The position numbers were made by a program, and so were the translations under genes. From Bacteroidales bacterium (GTDB taxonomy: Bacteria > Bacteroidota > Bacteroidia > Bacteroidales > UBA932), in contig JAFRQH010000022.1 in the NCBI GenBank assembly GCA_017428725.1, forward strand, positions 107,143 through 171,142: 64,000 bases of DNA. Direction: 5' to 3'. Positions 8,845 through 17,698 of the stretch are shown piece by piece. The notes beneath the pieces are model-generated. The model ran no database searches and had not been told where the DNA came from. It saw only the letters and a program-made list of their open reading frames with translations. Numbering within the stretch: position 1 is the stretch's first letter; each line of letters starts with the position of its first letter.

Positions 8845-10298
8845 ACTGGAAGGTAATCAGCAGGAACATCGGCTTCGCCCTCCTCGTCAGCGCACTCTTC
8901 ATGCTGCTGTCGGTGGTGGTGTCCCTCCTGAACGGACACGATTCGGCCCTGGCCGCCCTGTCCATCTCGTTCCTGATCACCTTCATCGTGGGGATCTTCC
9001 CCTTCATCTTCGTCCGGGAGACCCACGCCATCTCGCTGAAGGAAGGCTACGTGATCATCTTCCTGTCCTGGCTGCTGTCGTTCATCTTCGGGATGCTCCC
9101 GTACGCGCTGTGGGGCGGTCCGTTCACCCTCCAGAACGCGTGGTTCGAGTCGGTGAGCGGTTTCACGACCACGGGCGCCACGATCCTCGACAATGTGGAG
9201 GGCCTGCCCCGGAGCCTGCTCTTCTGGCGGGCGTCCACGCATTTCATCGGCGGTTTGGGAGTCGTGGTGTTCCTGCTGCTGGTCATCCCGGGGTCCAACC
9301 AGATGAAGATCCGCCTGACCAACATGGAGTTGACCTCGCTCTCGCGCGGCGGATTCTCCACGCGCACCAACAAGACGGTCTACATCTTCGCCTACGTCTA
9401 CCTGGCCCTGCTGGCACTCTCTTTCGTGGCCTACCTGCTGGCCGGGATGCCCCTGTTCGACGCGGTCTGCCACGCGATGAGCGTCAGTGCGACCGGCGGC
9501 TTCAGCTCGCGCAACGCGAGCATCGCCGCCTTCGACTCGCGCTGGATCGAGGGGATCACGATGGTCTTCATGTACCTGTCTTCCATCCACTTCGGTCTGG
9601 TGTACCTGTCGGTCGTGACGCGCTCGCCCAAGCCCCTGAACAACCCCGTGGTGAAGTTCTATACGGTCTCGATCGTGGTCGTGGCGGTCATCGTGGGCAC
9701 CGGGCTCAAGGGGAACGCGATCTGCCCGACCTGGGGCGGGGCCTTGTGGAACGGGCTTTTCGAGACGCTCTGCGTCACGTCCACCTCCGGTTTCGCCATC
9801 CTGGACAATGCCCAGTGGCCGCTCTGGATCGTGACGGTGCTGATGTTCTCGGCCATCATGTGCGGCAGCGCCGGCTCCACGTCCGGCGGCGTCAAAGTGG
9901 ACCGTGTGCTGCTGCTCTTCAAGTCCATCGGGCGCCACGTCAACCGGATCCTCCATCCGTCCTCGGTCAACGAAGTCCGGCTGGGCAAGCGCCTGCTGCG
10001 TGACGAGGAGGTGTCCCCGCACCTGCTCTACCTGGCGATGTACGGCCTGTTCCTGGGTGTCTCCATCGCCCTGAGCCTGTTCGTCGGGGTGGACCACCAG
10101 AACAGCTTCATCGCCTCGGTGACGAGCCTGGGCAATGTCGGTCCGGCATACGGTGCGCTGGGCACGATGGGTTCGTTCAACAGCGTGCCGATGCTCGGCA
10201 AGCTGATCTTTACCGTCGATATGTTCCTGGGCCGCATCGAGTTGTACCCGGTCCTGGCCGTCGTGGCGATGGTGTTCGACAAACGGACCCGCGAGTGA
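8841..10298 (+). CDS. trkH: TrkH-family potassium uptake membrane protein
   Basis: A 485-residue polytopic membrane protein of the TrkH/KtrB superfamily. All four pore loops are recognisable: SGFTTTGAT (about 109-117), SATGGFSS (about 217), STSGFAI (about 315) and SLGNVGPAYG (about 427), each with the filter glycine. The pore works with an NAD/ATP-binding RCK subunit (TrkA/KtrA); none is encoded beside it. The start ATG overlaps the stop of the preceding sensor-like gene (ATGA) and its stop overlaps the next gene (TGATG), so the four genes from 8020 to 13569 look like one operon. Confidence 0.93.
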   Translation: MNWKVISRNIGFALLVSALFMLLSVVVSLLNGHDSALAALSISFLITFIVGIFPFIFVRETHAISLKEGYVIIFLSWLLSFIFGMLPYALWGGPFTLQNAWFESVSGFTTTGATILDNVEGLPRSLLFWRASTHFIGGLGVVVFLLLVIPGSNQMKIRLTNMELTSLSRGGFSTRTNKTVYIFAYVYLALLALSFVAYLLAGMPLFDAVCHAMSVSATGGFSSRNASIAAFDSRWIEGITMVFMYLSSIHFGLVYLSVVTRSPKPLNNPVVKFYTVSIVVVAVIVGTGLKGNAICPTWGGALWNGLFETLCVTSTSGFAILDNAQWPLWIVTVLMFSAIMCGSAGSTSGGVKVDRVLLLFKSIGRHVNRILHPSSVNEVRLGKRLLRDEEVSPHLLYLAMYGLFLGVSIALSLFVGVDHQNSFIASVTSLGNVGPAYGALGTMGSFNSVPMLGKLIFTVDMFLGRIELYPVLAVVAMVFDKRTRE

Positions 10299-11725
10299 TG
10301 GACCGGGCCGGATTCCTGGAGCAGCGCTTCCTCGGTTATTTCGATGCGGAGCCGACCCCCTGCCAACTGCGTTTCTTCCGCGAGATGGCCGCGTTCGCGA
10401 CCTGTGACGACGCCGACATCCTCGTGGTGAACGGCTATGCCGGCACGGGCAAGACCACGGCCGTGTCGGCAGTCATCGCCGCACTGAAAGAGCTGGGCAC
10501 GCCCTCCGTGCTGCTGGCCCCGACCGGCCGGGCGGCCAAGGTCCTGTCCGGCATCTCCGGCCGCCCGGCCTTCACCATCCACAAGCATATCTACCGCCAG
10601 AAATCCGTCGGCAGCGACGGCTTCGGCCAGTTCAGCCTGGCGCCCAACAAGGCCAAGGGGACGCTCTTCGTCGTGGACGAGGTGTCCCTGATCGGCATCG
10701 ACGCCCTCTCCGCCCAGGGCTCGGCAGCCTTCGGCACGGGCAACCTGCTCGAGGACCTGGTGTCCTTCGTGCGCAACGGCGCCGACTGCCGGCTCGTGCT
10801 GATCGGCGACGCCGCGCAGCTTCCGCCCGTGGGGCTGGACGCCTCGCCGGCCCTGTCCCGCGCCTTCATGGACGGTTTCGGCGGCGTGCGCTACACCGAA
10901 CTGACCTCGGTGGTGCGCCAGGCCGCCGAGTCCGGCATCCTGCGCAACGCTACGCACCTGCGGGAGATGATCGCGGCGGGAGGGGAGACCTTTTCCGACT
11001 GGCGCCTCGACCTGCGCGGCACGGACGACGTGGAGCGCATCGGCGGCGGGGAGCTGATCGAGACGCTCTCCGACGCCTACGGCCGTTATGGCGAGGACGG
11101 CACCGTGATCCTGTGCCGCTCCAACAAGCGCGCGATCCGCTACAACCTGGGCGTCCGTTCGACGATCCAGTTCAAGGAGGAGCGCCTGGTGCGCGACGAC
11201 AAGCTGATGATCGTCAAGAACTGCTACCAGTTCGTGGAGGACGTGCCCGGGATGGACTACATCGCCAACGGCGATATCGCCAAACTGGTGCGTATCAGCG
11301 GCTTCGAGGACCGCTACGGCCTGCACTTCGCCGACGCGACGCTCAGCTTCCCCGACTACGACGACGTGGAGGTCCGGGCAAAGGTGTGCCTGGACACGCT
11401 GGAGTCCGAGTCCGCCTCGCTGACCTACGAGCAGCAGAATGCGCTCTATCAGGGCGTCTCGGCCGACTACGCCGACCGCCGCACCAAGAAAAAAATCTGG
11501 GAGGCGGTCCGCGAGGACCCTTACTTCAACGCCCTCCAGCTCAAATACGCCGAGGCGATCACCTGCCACAAATCCCAGGGTGGGCAGTGGGACTGCGTTT
11601 TCATCGACTGTCCCTTCTGGCAGGACGAACAGACCTTGGACGACCTCAAATGGCTCTATACGGCGTTGACACGCGCCGTCAGCAAAGTGTATCTTGTGAA
11701 TTTCAAAGACCGGTTTTTCGTATGA
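10298..11725 (+). CDS. RecD-like/Pif1-type superfamily 1 DNA helicase
   Basis: From ATG 10298 the protein is 475 aa. It has Walker A GYAGTGKTT (about residue 46), a motif II VVDEVSLIG, motif III GDAAQLPPVG, and a C-terminal UvrD_C_2 block with AITCHKSQGGQWDCVFID and YTALTRAVSKVYLV. This is an SF1B 5'-3' helicase of the RecD/RecD2 group; at this size it lacks the long N-terminal region of RecD2 and resembles the short AAA/DEAD-like helicases common in Bacteroidetes. It probably acts in DNA repair. A GTG one codon earlier is in frame. It overlaps trkH at the start and the DPP4 gene at the end (ATGA). Confidence 0.87.
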   Translation: MDRAGFLEQRFLGYFDAEPTPCQLRFFREMAAFATCDDADILVVNGYAGTGKTTAVSAVIAALKELGTPSVLLAPTGRAAKVLSGISGRPAFTIHKHIYRQKSVGSDGFGQFSLAPNKAKGTLFVVDEVSLIGIDALSAQGSAAFGTGNLLEDLVSFVRNGADCRLVLIGDAAQLPPVGLDASPALSRAFMDGFGGVRYTELTSVVRQAAESGILRNATHLREMIAAGGETFSDWRLDLRGTDDVERIGGGELIETLSDAYGRYGEDGTVILCRSNKRAIRYNLGVRSTIQFKEERLVRDDKLMIVKNCYQFVEDVPGMDYIANGDIAKLVRISGFEDRYGLHFADATLSFPDYDDVEVRAKVCLDTLESESASLTYEQQNALYQGVSADYADRRTKKKIWEAVREDPYFNALQLKYAEAITCHKSQGGQWDCVFIDCPFWQDEQTLDDLKWLYTALTRAVSKVYLVNFKDRFFV

Positions 11726-13569
11726 AACGATTCCTGACCCTGTGGGTGCTCTGCTGCCTGGCCCTCTCCGGCCTGCAGGCCCAAGACCTGAATGTAACCC
11801 CCTCCCCGGACGGGACGATGGAGGCCTTTACCCGTGGCAACGACCTCTGGGTCCGCTCCCTGCCCGACTCCACGGAGACGCGCCTGACTTTCGACGGGAC
11901 GGACCTGATCCTCAACGGGTATGCCTCCTGGGTGTATTACGAGGAGATCTTCGGGCGGGCTTCCCGCTACAAGGCCTTCTGGTGGAGCCCCGACTCGAAG
12001 CGCCTGGGCTTCTATCGCTTCGACAACAGCCTCGTGCCGATGTTCCCCATCTATTCGCCCTTCGGCCAGGACGGGAAACTCAACCTGACCCGCTATCCCA
12101 AGGCGGGCGAGCCCAATCCTTCGGTGCGGATCGGCATCATCGAGGCGCGCCGCGGCGCGCAGCCGGTCTGGGCGGATTTCGACGACTCCCCGGAGCAGTA
12201 TTTCGGGACCCCGTTCTGGGGCAAGGATTCCCGCGAGCTGTATGTCTCGCGCGAACCCCGGCGCCAGAACACCCTGGACCTGTACGCCGTCAGCGTGGCG
12301 GACGGATCCAAGCGCCACGTCTACCACGAGGAGTATCCGACCTGGGTGGAGTGGATCACGGGGATGATCTTCACGGACAAGGGCCTGTATATGGCCCGCA
12401 ACTTCGAGACCGGCTGGGAGCAGATATACTTCCTGGGCTACGACGGCGCCCTGACGCGCCTGACGGAAGGGGAGAACTGGGACATCAGCCTGCTGCGCGT
12501 GGATGAGAAGAAGGGCGACGTGTGGTTCACGGCCAAGCGCGACTCCCGCCTGCACCCGACCCTGTACCGGCTCGACAAAAAGGGCCGGATCACGGCCCTG
12601 ACCGATCCGGAACTCGGCGTCTCCGGCGTCCGGATCGCCGAGGACGGCAAGACCTTCCGGGCTACGCTGTCCAACTACCGCACCCCGATGCGCAGCATCG
12701 AGGGGCGTATGGACAAATACAGCGTGAAGGAGGTGCAGGACGAGCGGATGGCGCGTATGCAGTCCGCGGCGGGGAGCGCAGCCCGTCCCGTCCCGGAGCT
12801 GGTGCGGATCAGCAACGACGGCTTCGACCTCTACGGGATGATGACCCTGCCCAAGGATTTCGATCCGACCCGCAAGTACCCGGTCATCCTGCTGGTCTAC
12901 GGCGGTCCCGGCACGCCCTATGTGCGGGACGGCTGGGGGAGCGGGTCCAATGCCTGGTGCTACGAGAACGGGATCATCTATATGAGCGTGGATCCGCGCT
13001 CGTCCGGCGAGAACGGCCGCCGCGGGATGGACCAGGCCTTCCGCCAGATGACCGTGATCGAGCTGCAGGACTACGTGGCCTGGGCCAAGTGGCTCCAGTC
13101 GCTGCCGTACGTGGACGGCTCGCGCATCGGCGTGAACGGCTTCTCGTTCGGCGGCACGACCACCTCGATGCTCGTGCTGCGCTTCCCGCAGTACTTCCGC
13201 TGCGGCATCGCCGGCGGCGGGGTGTACTGGTGGTATCTCTATGACACGCACTACACCGAGCGTTTCATGGACACGCCGGAGGCCAATCCGGACGGCTACC
13301 GCGAGGCTTCCGTGCTGACCTGGGTGCCGCGGGTCTTCGAGGGCGACGGCCCCAAGCCGCTGCCCGGCGCCCTGTGCCTGACGCACGGGACCGGCGACGA
13401 CAACGTCCACTTCCAGAATACCCTCCAGCTGGTCGACGCCCTGGAGCAGGCCGGTTACCAGTTCGAACTGCGGATCTACCCCGACGGGATGCACGGCTAC
13501 CGCGGCAAGCAGCACGAACACGATGCCGCCGCCGAAGAGATCTTCTGGCGCAAGTGGCTGCTGGATTAG
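11722..13569 (+). CDS. Prolyl oligopeptidase family S9 (DPP4-like) secreted peptidase
   Basis: The frame is open far upstream, but ATG 11722 is the true start: it begins a clear signal peptide (MKRFLTLWVLCCLALSGLQAQ) and overlaps the helicase stop as ATGA. The mature protein (615 aa in total) has the DPP4 beta-propeller with the YYEEIFG exit motif, then the alpha/beta-hydrolase domain. The nucleophile is S475 in GFSFGG, the acid is in GDDNV (559-560) and the histidine is H591 in DGMHGY. DPP4-type enzymes release X-Pro or X-Ala dipeptides in the periplasm. The gene is slightly short for DPP4 (~700 aa) and has GFSFGG where most have GWSYGG. Its stop overlaps the convergent methyltransferase by 4 bp. 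Confidence 0.92.
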   Translation: MKRFLTLWVLCCLALSGLQAQDLNVTPSPDGTMEAFTRGNDLWVRSLPDSTETRLTFDGTDLILNGYASWVYYEEIFGRASRYKAFWWSPDSKRLGFYRFDNSLVPMFPIYSPFGQDGKLNLTRYPKAGEPNPSVRIGIIEARRGAQPVWADFDDSPEQYFGTPFWGKDSRELYVSREPRRQNTLDLYAVSVADGSKRHVYHEEYPTWVEWITGMIFTDKGLYMARNFETGWEQIYFLGYDGALTRLTEGENWDISLLRVDEKKGDVWFTAKRDSRLHPTLYRLDKKGRITALTDPELGVSGVRIAEDGKTFRATLSNYRTPMRSIEGRMDKYSVKEVQDERMARMQSAAGSAARPVPELVRISNDGFDLYGMMTLPKDFDPTRKYPVILLVYGGPGTPYVRDGWGSGSNAWCYENGIIYMSVDPRSSGENGRRGMDQAFRQMTVIELQDYVAWAKWLQSLPYVDGSRIGVNGFSFGGTTTSMLVLRFPQYFRCGIAGGGVYWWYLYDTHYTERFMDTPEANPDGYREASVLTWVPRVFEGDGPKPLPGALCLTHGTGDDNVHFQNTLQLVDALEQAGYQFELRIYPDGMHGYRGKQHEHDAAAEEIFWRKWLLD

Positions 13570-14819
13570 CAGGCGAGCAGGACGGCGGAGCCGTCGGCGA
13601 GCCGGCAGGCGAAGATGTGGGCATCCCCTCCCGGGGCGATGCCCATCTTCTTTTGGAGGGCTTCGCTGGTCAGCGGCAGATTGCGGGCGGTGACTTCCGC
13701 CCGGGGGAGACGCTGGCGGAGCTGCCGGAACGAGGCGTTGCCGAAGGGCAGGACCTCCCGGATGCAGTATGCCTTGAAGAAAGGAATGGCCTCCGATGGT
13801 CCGCTCCGGAGGTAGAAATGGCTCGAGACGGCGAGTTTGAGCAGGCCCCACTGCGTGCAGGGGAGGTTGAAGGCCCCGGCCTTGAGCAGGGCGGGGGACG
13901 GGACCAGCAGGGTGTCGCCGGGGCGGACGGTGCCGGCGTAGGCCGGGACGGCCTCGCGCTCCTGCTGCGGGCGGAAACGGAAGGTCTCCGGCTCGGCTCC
14001 GGGCCGGTGGGCGTTGAGCTGTACGACGACGGTCTCCGGCTCCGTGCCGGCGGGCTCCCTGCGCAGCAGGCAGAGCAGTTCCTTGACCTCGCCGTCCACG
14101 GCGACGACGTGGATTCCGTGCAGGGCGGGGCCGAGCCGGCCGGCGAGCATCGCGAGGTCGGCCATCGGGGAGAGCTTGAGCAGGACGGCGGGGGCCTTGG
14201 ACAGGAGCAGCGGCAGCAGGGTGAGGATGTCCGGCGTGCAGTCCTCCAGCAGGAAGACCTTGCGGCCGGCGGCGCTGCGGCGGGCGGGGTCGGCGTAGAC
14301 CAGGTCCGCCTCCGGCAGGTCGGTCTGCGGGGTCACCGTCTCGCAGCGGACCTCGATCCCCGCCGCCCCGAGCCGGGCGAAATTACGCGCCGCCGCCCCG
14401 GCAAGCGCGGCATCCTGCTCGTAGTACACCACCCGTTCCGCCACCTGCGAGAACGCCCAGCTGTCCACCCCCAGTCCTCCGGTTATATCCACGATCGTTC
14501 CCGGCGGAGCGACAGCGGCAACTGCCCCTGGAAACCGTGCCACCCTCGGCATCGTAAGAGGGAGGGGCCCATCGTCAGATGGGAGGGGTCCGGCGCAGCC
14601 GGACGTTTCCAGGGGCAGTTGGCCGTTGAGCGGAGTGGAAACGATCCGTGCGGCGAGGGCGGCTTTGTAGCGGGCGGCGGCTTCGGAGGAACACTGCTCG
14701 AGGGCGAGCGCGGAGGGGATCTCCGCGCCGGCGGCGGCCCAGGAAGGCAGCTTGCGGGCGACTTTTCGCGCCCGCTCGCCGTCCAGCCCCTGCAAAATGT
14801 CCGCGAAACTCGGTTTCAT
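13566..14819 (-). CDS. Class I SAM methyltransferase, THUMP-like (PG_1098 type)
   Basis: A 417-residue protein. The SAM-binding motif is VDITGGLGVDSW, followed by YADPARRS, a NPPY-like DPA[RR] motif IV, and VLLKLSPMAD; the C-terminus (LPRAEVTARNLPLTSEALQKKMGI) matches the THUMP-like domain of the Bacteroidetes PG_1098 family, whose substrate is probably RNA. Between the conserved EQCSSEAAARYKAAL and the SAM motif, where relatives have only about seven residues, there is an extra stretch of roughly 40 residues rich in P, L, G and A. It is encoded by the palindromic element at 14517-14624, and the frame stays open. The ATG lies 5 nt from a TACATTTG box, so the mRNA may be leaderless. Confidence 0.85.
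   Translation of the reverse strand: MKPSFADILQGLDGERARKVARKLPSWAAAGAEIPSALALEQCSSEAAARYKAALAARIVSTPLNGQLPLETSGCAGPLPSDDGPLPLTMPRVARFPGAVAAVAPPGTIVDITGGLGVDSWAFSQVAERVVYYEQDAALAGAAARNFARLGAAGIEVRCETVTPQTDLPEADLVYADPARRSAAGRKVFLLEDCTPDILTLLPLLLSKAPAVLLKLSPMADLAMLAGRLGPALHGIHVVAVDGEVKELLCLLRREPAGTEPETVVVQLNAHRPGAEPETFRFRPQQEREAVPAYAGTVRPGDTLLVPSPALLKAGAFNLPCTQWGLLKLAVSSHFYLRSGPSEAIPFFKAYCIREVLPFGNASFRQLRQRLPRAEVTARNLPLTSEALQKKMGIAPGGDAHIFACRLADGSAVLLAC
14517..14624. repeat. Palindromic element inserted in frame in the methyltransferase gene
   Basis: Two perfect 17-bp inverted arms, CAACTGCCCCTGGAAAC at 14519-14535 and its complement at 14605-14621, extend outward by a few more paired bases. 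Inside are two further small hairpins: CCCATC-GTCA-GATGGG (14568-14583) and TCCGGC-GCA-GCCGGA (14589-14603). The whole ~105-bp unit lies inside the coding region and keeps the frame open, adding a low-complexity peptide. It resembles in behaviour the Rickettsia palindromic elements, though I see no sequence link to them. Confidence 0.75.
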
Positions 14820-14824
14820 ACGGG

Positions 14825-14861
14825 CAAATGTAACATTTTCTCCGATTTTTTCTTATATTTG
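14825..14861. promoter_or_regulatory. Divergent promoters, methyltransferase / phosphoglucomutase
   Basis: A minus-strand -7 box TACATTTG (plus CAAATGTA, 14825-14832) sits 5 nt before the methyltransferase ATG. A plus-strand box TATATTTG (14854-14861) precedes the phosphoglucomutase ATG by 39 nt. The boxes are 21 bp apart, wider than in the four symmetric pairs. Confidence 0.6.
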
Positions 14862-14900
14862 ATGGAATCGAAAGGAAACGACATTAAAACATAACCGACG

Positions 14901-16565
14901 ATGAAAGAGTACGAACTGAAAGCCCAGCAGTGGCTGGATGGCGATTTCGACCAGGAGACCAAGATCAAGATTATCCAGCTCCGCAACAACGATCCCGCCG
15001 GCTTCGAAGACGCCTTCTACAAGAACCTCGAGTTCGGCACGGGCGGCCTGCGCGGCATTATGGGCGTGGGCACCAACCGGATGAACCGCTACACGGTCGG
15101 GATGGCGACCCAGGGCCTCGCGAATTACATCCTGTCCCACTACGACGGGGACGACCCGAAGGTCTGCATCTCGTACGACTCCCGCAACAACAGCAAGGAG
15201 TTCGCCCGGATCACGGCCGACGTGCTGTCCGCCAACGGCATCCACGTCTACATTTTCGACAACATCCGCCCTACGCCCGAGATGAGCTACGCCGTCCGTC
15301 TGAAGGGCGCCGTGGCCGGCGTGATGATCACCGCCTCCCACAACCCCAAGGAATACAACGGGTACAAGGTCAGCTGGTCCGACGGCGGACAGGTGACCTC
15401 CCCGGTGGACAAGGAGATCGTGGCTGAGGTGGCCAAGATATCCAGCCCCGCGATGGTCAAGTTCGAGGCCGGCCTGCGCTGCGGCGGCATCGAGGCGATG
15501 GGCGCGGACGTGGACGAGTGCTACCTGCGCGACCTGCTGTCCCTGAGCCTCAGCCCCGATCTCTGCGAGAAGCACGGCGACCTCAAGATCGTCTACACCC
15601 CGCTGCACGGCTGCGGCGTGCGCCTGATCCCGGAGATCCTCCGCCGCAAGGGCTTCAAGAACGTCATCCACGTCCCCGACCAGGACATCTCCGACGGCAA
15701 TTTCCCGACCGTCGTCTCCCCGAACCCTGAGGAGCCCGCCGCGCTCAAGATGGCCCTCGACAAAGCCGACGAGACGGGCGCCGACCTCGTGATGGGGTCC
15801 GACCCGGACGCCGACCGCCTGGGTATCGCCGTGCGCGACAATGACGGCAAGATGGTCCTGTTCAACGGCAACCAGACCGCCGCAATGCTCACGTACTACA
15901 TCCTCAACCGCTGGAACGACCTCCACAAGCTCGGCGAGGGCAAGTACGTGGTCAAGACCATCGTCACCACCGAGCTCATCACCGACATCTGCAAGAGCTT
16001 CAACGTCCCCGTGTACAACGTACTGACCGGCTTCAAGTACATCGCCGACGTGGTCAAGCGCCAGGAAGCGGAGGGCGGCGAGTTCATCTGCGGCGGCGAG
16101 GAGAGCTACGGCTTCAACATCGGCCAGTTCGTCCGCGACAAGGATGCGCAGGTGACGGCGATGATGGTGGCCGAGTGCGCCGCCTGGGCCGCCGAGCAGG
16201 GCCTGTCCCTGTACCAGCTGATGCAGCGCATCTACCGCGAATACGGCTACCGCAAGGAGGGCCTGGTGTCCGTGGTCCGCAAAGGCATCTCCGGCGCCCG
16301 CGAGATCCAGGAGATGATGGTGGACCTGCGCGCCAATCCGCCCAAGGAGCTTGCCGGCTCGCCCGTGACCAAGGTCCTCGACTACCTGGAGCCCGCCCTG
16401 ACCGGCCAGCCTTCCTCCAACGTCCTCCAGTTCTTCGACGAAGCGGGAGACGTGGTGTCCGTGCGTCCTTCCGGGACGGAGCCCAAGATCAAGTTCTACT
16501 TCGGAGCCAAGGGCAACGATGCGGACGAGAAGATCGCGGCACTCAAGAGACAGTTCTGCAAATAA
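14901..16565 (+). CDS. Phospho-sugar mutase (alpha-phosphoglucomutase/phosphomannomutase type)
   Basis: A 554-residue alpha-D-phosphohexomutase. Catalytic phosphoserine motif TASHNPKEYNG (Ser near residue 146), metal-binding loop DPDADRLGI, sugar-specificity loop GGEESYGF, and phosphate-binding loop RPSGTEPKIKFY at the C-terminus are all intact. The N-terminus (WLDGDFDQETK) and EFGTGGLRGIMGVGTNRMN are typical of the PgcA-like branch that interconverts glucose-1-phosphate and glucose-6-phosphate. It is cytoplasmic. ATG 14901 follows a TATATTTG box. A separate GlmM-type mutase is at 51249, so this one probably serves glucose/glycogen or mannose metabolism. Confidence 0.94.
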   Translation: MKEYELKAQQWLDGDFDQETKIKIIQLRNNDPAGFEDAFYKNLEFGTGGLRGIMGVGTNRMNRYTVGMATQGLANYILSHYDGDDPKVCISYDSRNNSKEFARITADVLSANGIHVYIFDNIRPTPEMSYAVRLKGAVAGVMITASHNPKEYNGYKVSWSDGGQVTSPVDKEIVAEVAKISSPAMVKFEAGLRCGGIEAMGADVDECYLRDLLSLSLSPDLCEKHGDLKIVYTPLHGCGVRLIPEILRRKGFKNVIHVPDQDISDGNFPTVVSPNPEEPAALKMALDKADETGADLVMGSDPDADRLGIAVRDNDGKMVLFNGNQTAAMLTYYILNRWNDLHKLGEGKYVVKTIVTTELITDICKSFNVPVYNVLTGFKYIADVVKRQEAEGGEFICGGEESYGFNIGQFVRDKDAQVTAMMVAECAAWAAEQGLSLYQLMQRIYREYGYRKEGLVSVVRKGISGAREIQEMMVDLRANPPKELAGSPVTKVLDYLEPALTGQPSSNVLQFFDEAGDVVSVRPSGTEPKIKFYFGAKGNDADEKIAALKRQFCK

Positions 16566-16585
16566 CCCTTTAACAAACCCATATT

Positions 16586-17062
16586 ATGGCATCTATCAGC
16601 GATCTCATTTTGCAGCAGGTCAAGTCCGCTGCAGGCGGTGTCCAGATTCCTTCCGACATCCAGAACCAGGTCCTTGGCGGACTGTCGTCCTCCGTGCTCG
16701 GCAGCCTCACCCAGACGGCGGCCAAGCCGGGCGGCGTGGATCTCATCAAGAACCTCCTCACCGGCAAGACCCAGGCTGCTGCGAGCCCCGTGACGGAGCT
16801 TGCCAGCAACATCTTCAACACCAACGTGCTGAAGAAACTGGGTATCGGCGCGGCCCTCGGTTCCGTGCTGACCGGCCTCATCCCCAAGGTGATGGGCGGC
16901 CTGTCCAACATCATCCGGGACCGTGACGGAGACGGCGACGTCGACCTCAACGACATCATCCTGACCCTGACCGGCGGCGGCCAGAAGCAGGCTCAGCCTG
17001 CCGGAGTCGGCGGCATCCTCGGTGCGGCCACCTCCATCCTTGGCGGCCTGTTCAAGAAGTAG
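16586..17062 (+). CDS. Small Ala/Gly-rich protein with one EF-hand-like loop (DUF937-like)
   Basis: A 158-residue protein of unknown function. It is built of amphipathic, Gly/Ala/Leu-rich helices (LGGLSSSVLGSL, GIGAALGSVLTGLIPKVMGGL) and contains one textbook calcium loop, DRDGDGDVDLND, with Asp at positions 1, 3, 5, 9 and 12. The N-terminus (MASISDLILQQVKSAAGGVQI) is not a cleavable signal; the composition recalls DUF937/YidB-type proteins. It follows the phosphoglucomutase by 20 nt and may be cotranscribed. A calcium- or oligomer-forming role is inference. Confidence 0.7.
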   Translation: MASISDLILQQVKSAAGGVQIPSDIQNQVLGGLSSSVLGSLTQTAAKPGGVDLIKNLLTGKTQAAASPVTELASNIFNTNVLKKLGIGAALGSVLTGLIPKVMGGLSNIIRDRDGDGDVDLNDIILTLTGGGQKQAQPAGVGGILGAATSILGGLFKK

Positions 17063-17065
17063 GGA

Positions 17066-17698
17066 TCAGCGCGAAGCGAAATCCTTGCACCAGTGCGCGA
17101 GCGGACAGCTCGCGCATTTTGGTTTCTGGGCCGTGCAGATGTAGCGGCCGTGCAGGATCAGCCAGTGGTGGGCGACGGGGCGGAGCTCCTCCGGGATGTG
17201 TCTCTCGAGGTCCAGCTCGACGGCGCGCGGGGTCGTCCCGCGCGAGAGGCCCAGGCGGCGCGAGACGCGGAAGACGTGCGTGTCCACGGCGATCACGGGC
17301 TCCTGCCAGGTGATGGAGGCCACGACGTTGGCCGTCTTGCGGCCCACCCCCGGCAGGCTCATCAGCGCGTCGATGTCCGCGGGGACCTCGCCGCCGAAGT
17401 CGGACACGAGCCGCTGCGCCATCCCGATCAGGTGGCGGGCCTTGCTGTTTGGGTAGGAGATGGAGCGGATCAGCGCCAGGACGTCCTCAAAACCGGCGAG
17501 GGAGAGCGCCTGCGGGGTGGGGTAGGCCGCGAATAGGGCGGGCGTAGTCATGTTGACGCGCTTGTCCGTACACTGCGCGGAGAGCATCGTCGCCACGAGC
17601 AGCTGGTAGGGCGAGTCGAAATGCAGTTCGGACGCGGCCACGGGGACATTGTCCCGGAAGTAGCCGAGGATGCCTTCGTAGCGTTGCTTGAGGGTCAT
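17066..17698 (-). CDS. nth: Endonuclease III (DNA glycosylase/AP lyase)
   Basis: From ATG 17698 the protein is 210 aa, the standard length. It removes oxidised pyrimidines and nicks abasic sites. The helix-hairpin-helix LPGVGRKTA supplies the catalytic Lys, VDTHVFRVSRRLGL carries the catalytic Asp, and the C-terminus has the 4Fe-4S motif C-x6-C-x2-C-x5-C (CTAQKPKCASCPLAHWC). The reading frame continues upstream through ftsE, but the ATG that overlaps the ftsE stop (ATGA) begins the conserved MTLKQRYEGILGYF stretch. It is translationally coupled to ftsE. Confidence 0.96.
   Translation of the reverse strand: MTLKQRYEGILGYFRDNVPVAASELHFDSPYQLLVATMLSAQCTDKRVNMTTPALFAAYPTPQALSLAGFEDVLALIRSISYPNSKARHLIGMAQRLVSDFGGEVPADIDALMSLPGVGRKTANVVASITWQEPVIAVDTHVFRVSRRLGLSRGTTPRAVELDLERHIPEELRPVAHHWLILHGRYICTAQKPKCASCPLAHWCKDFASR

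Noticed and set aside
13566..14819. Two separate genes split by the palindrome
   Set aside because: The frame is continuous and conserved blocks lie on both sides, so one gene with an insertion is the simpler reading.
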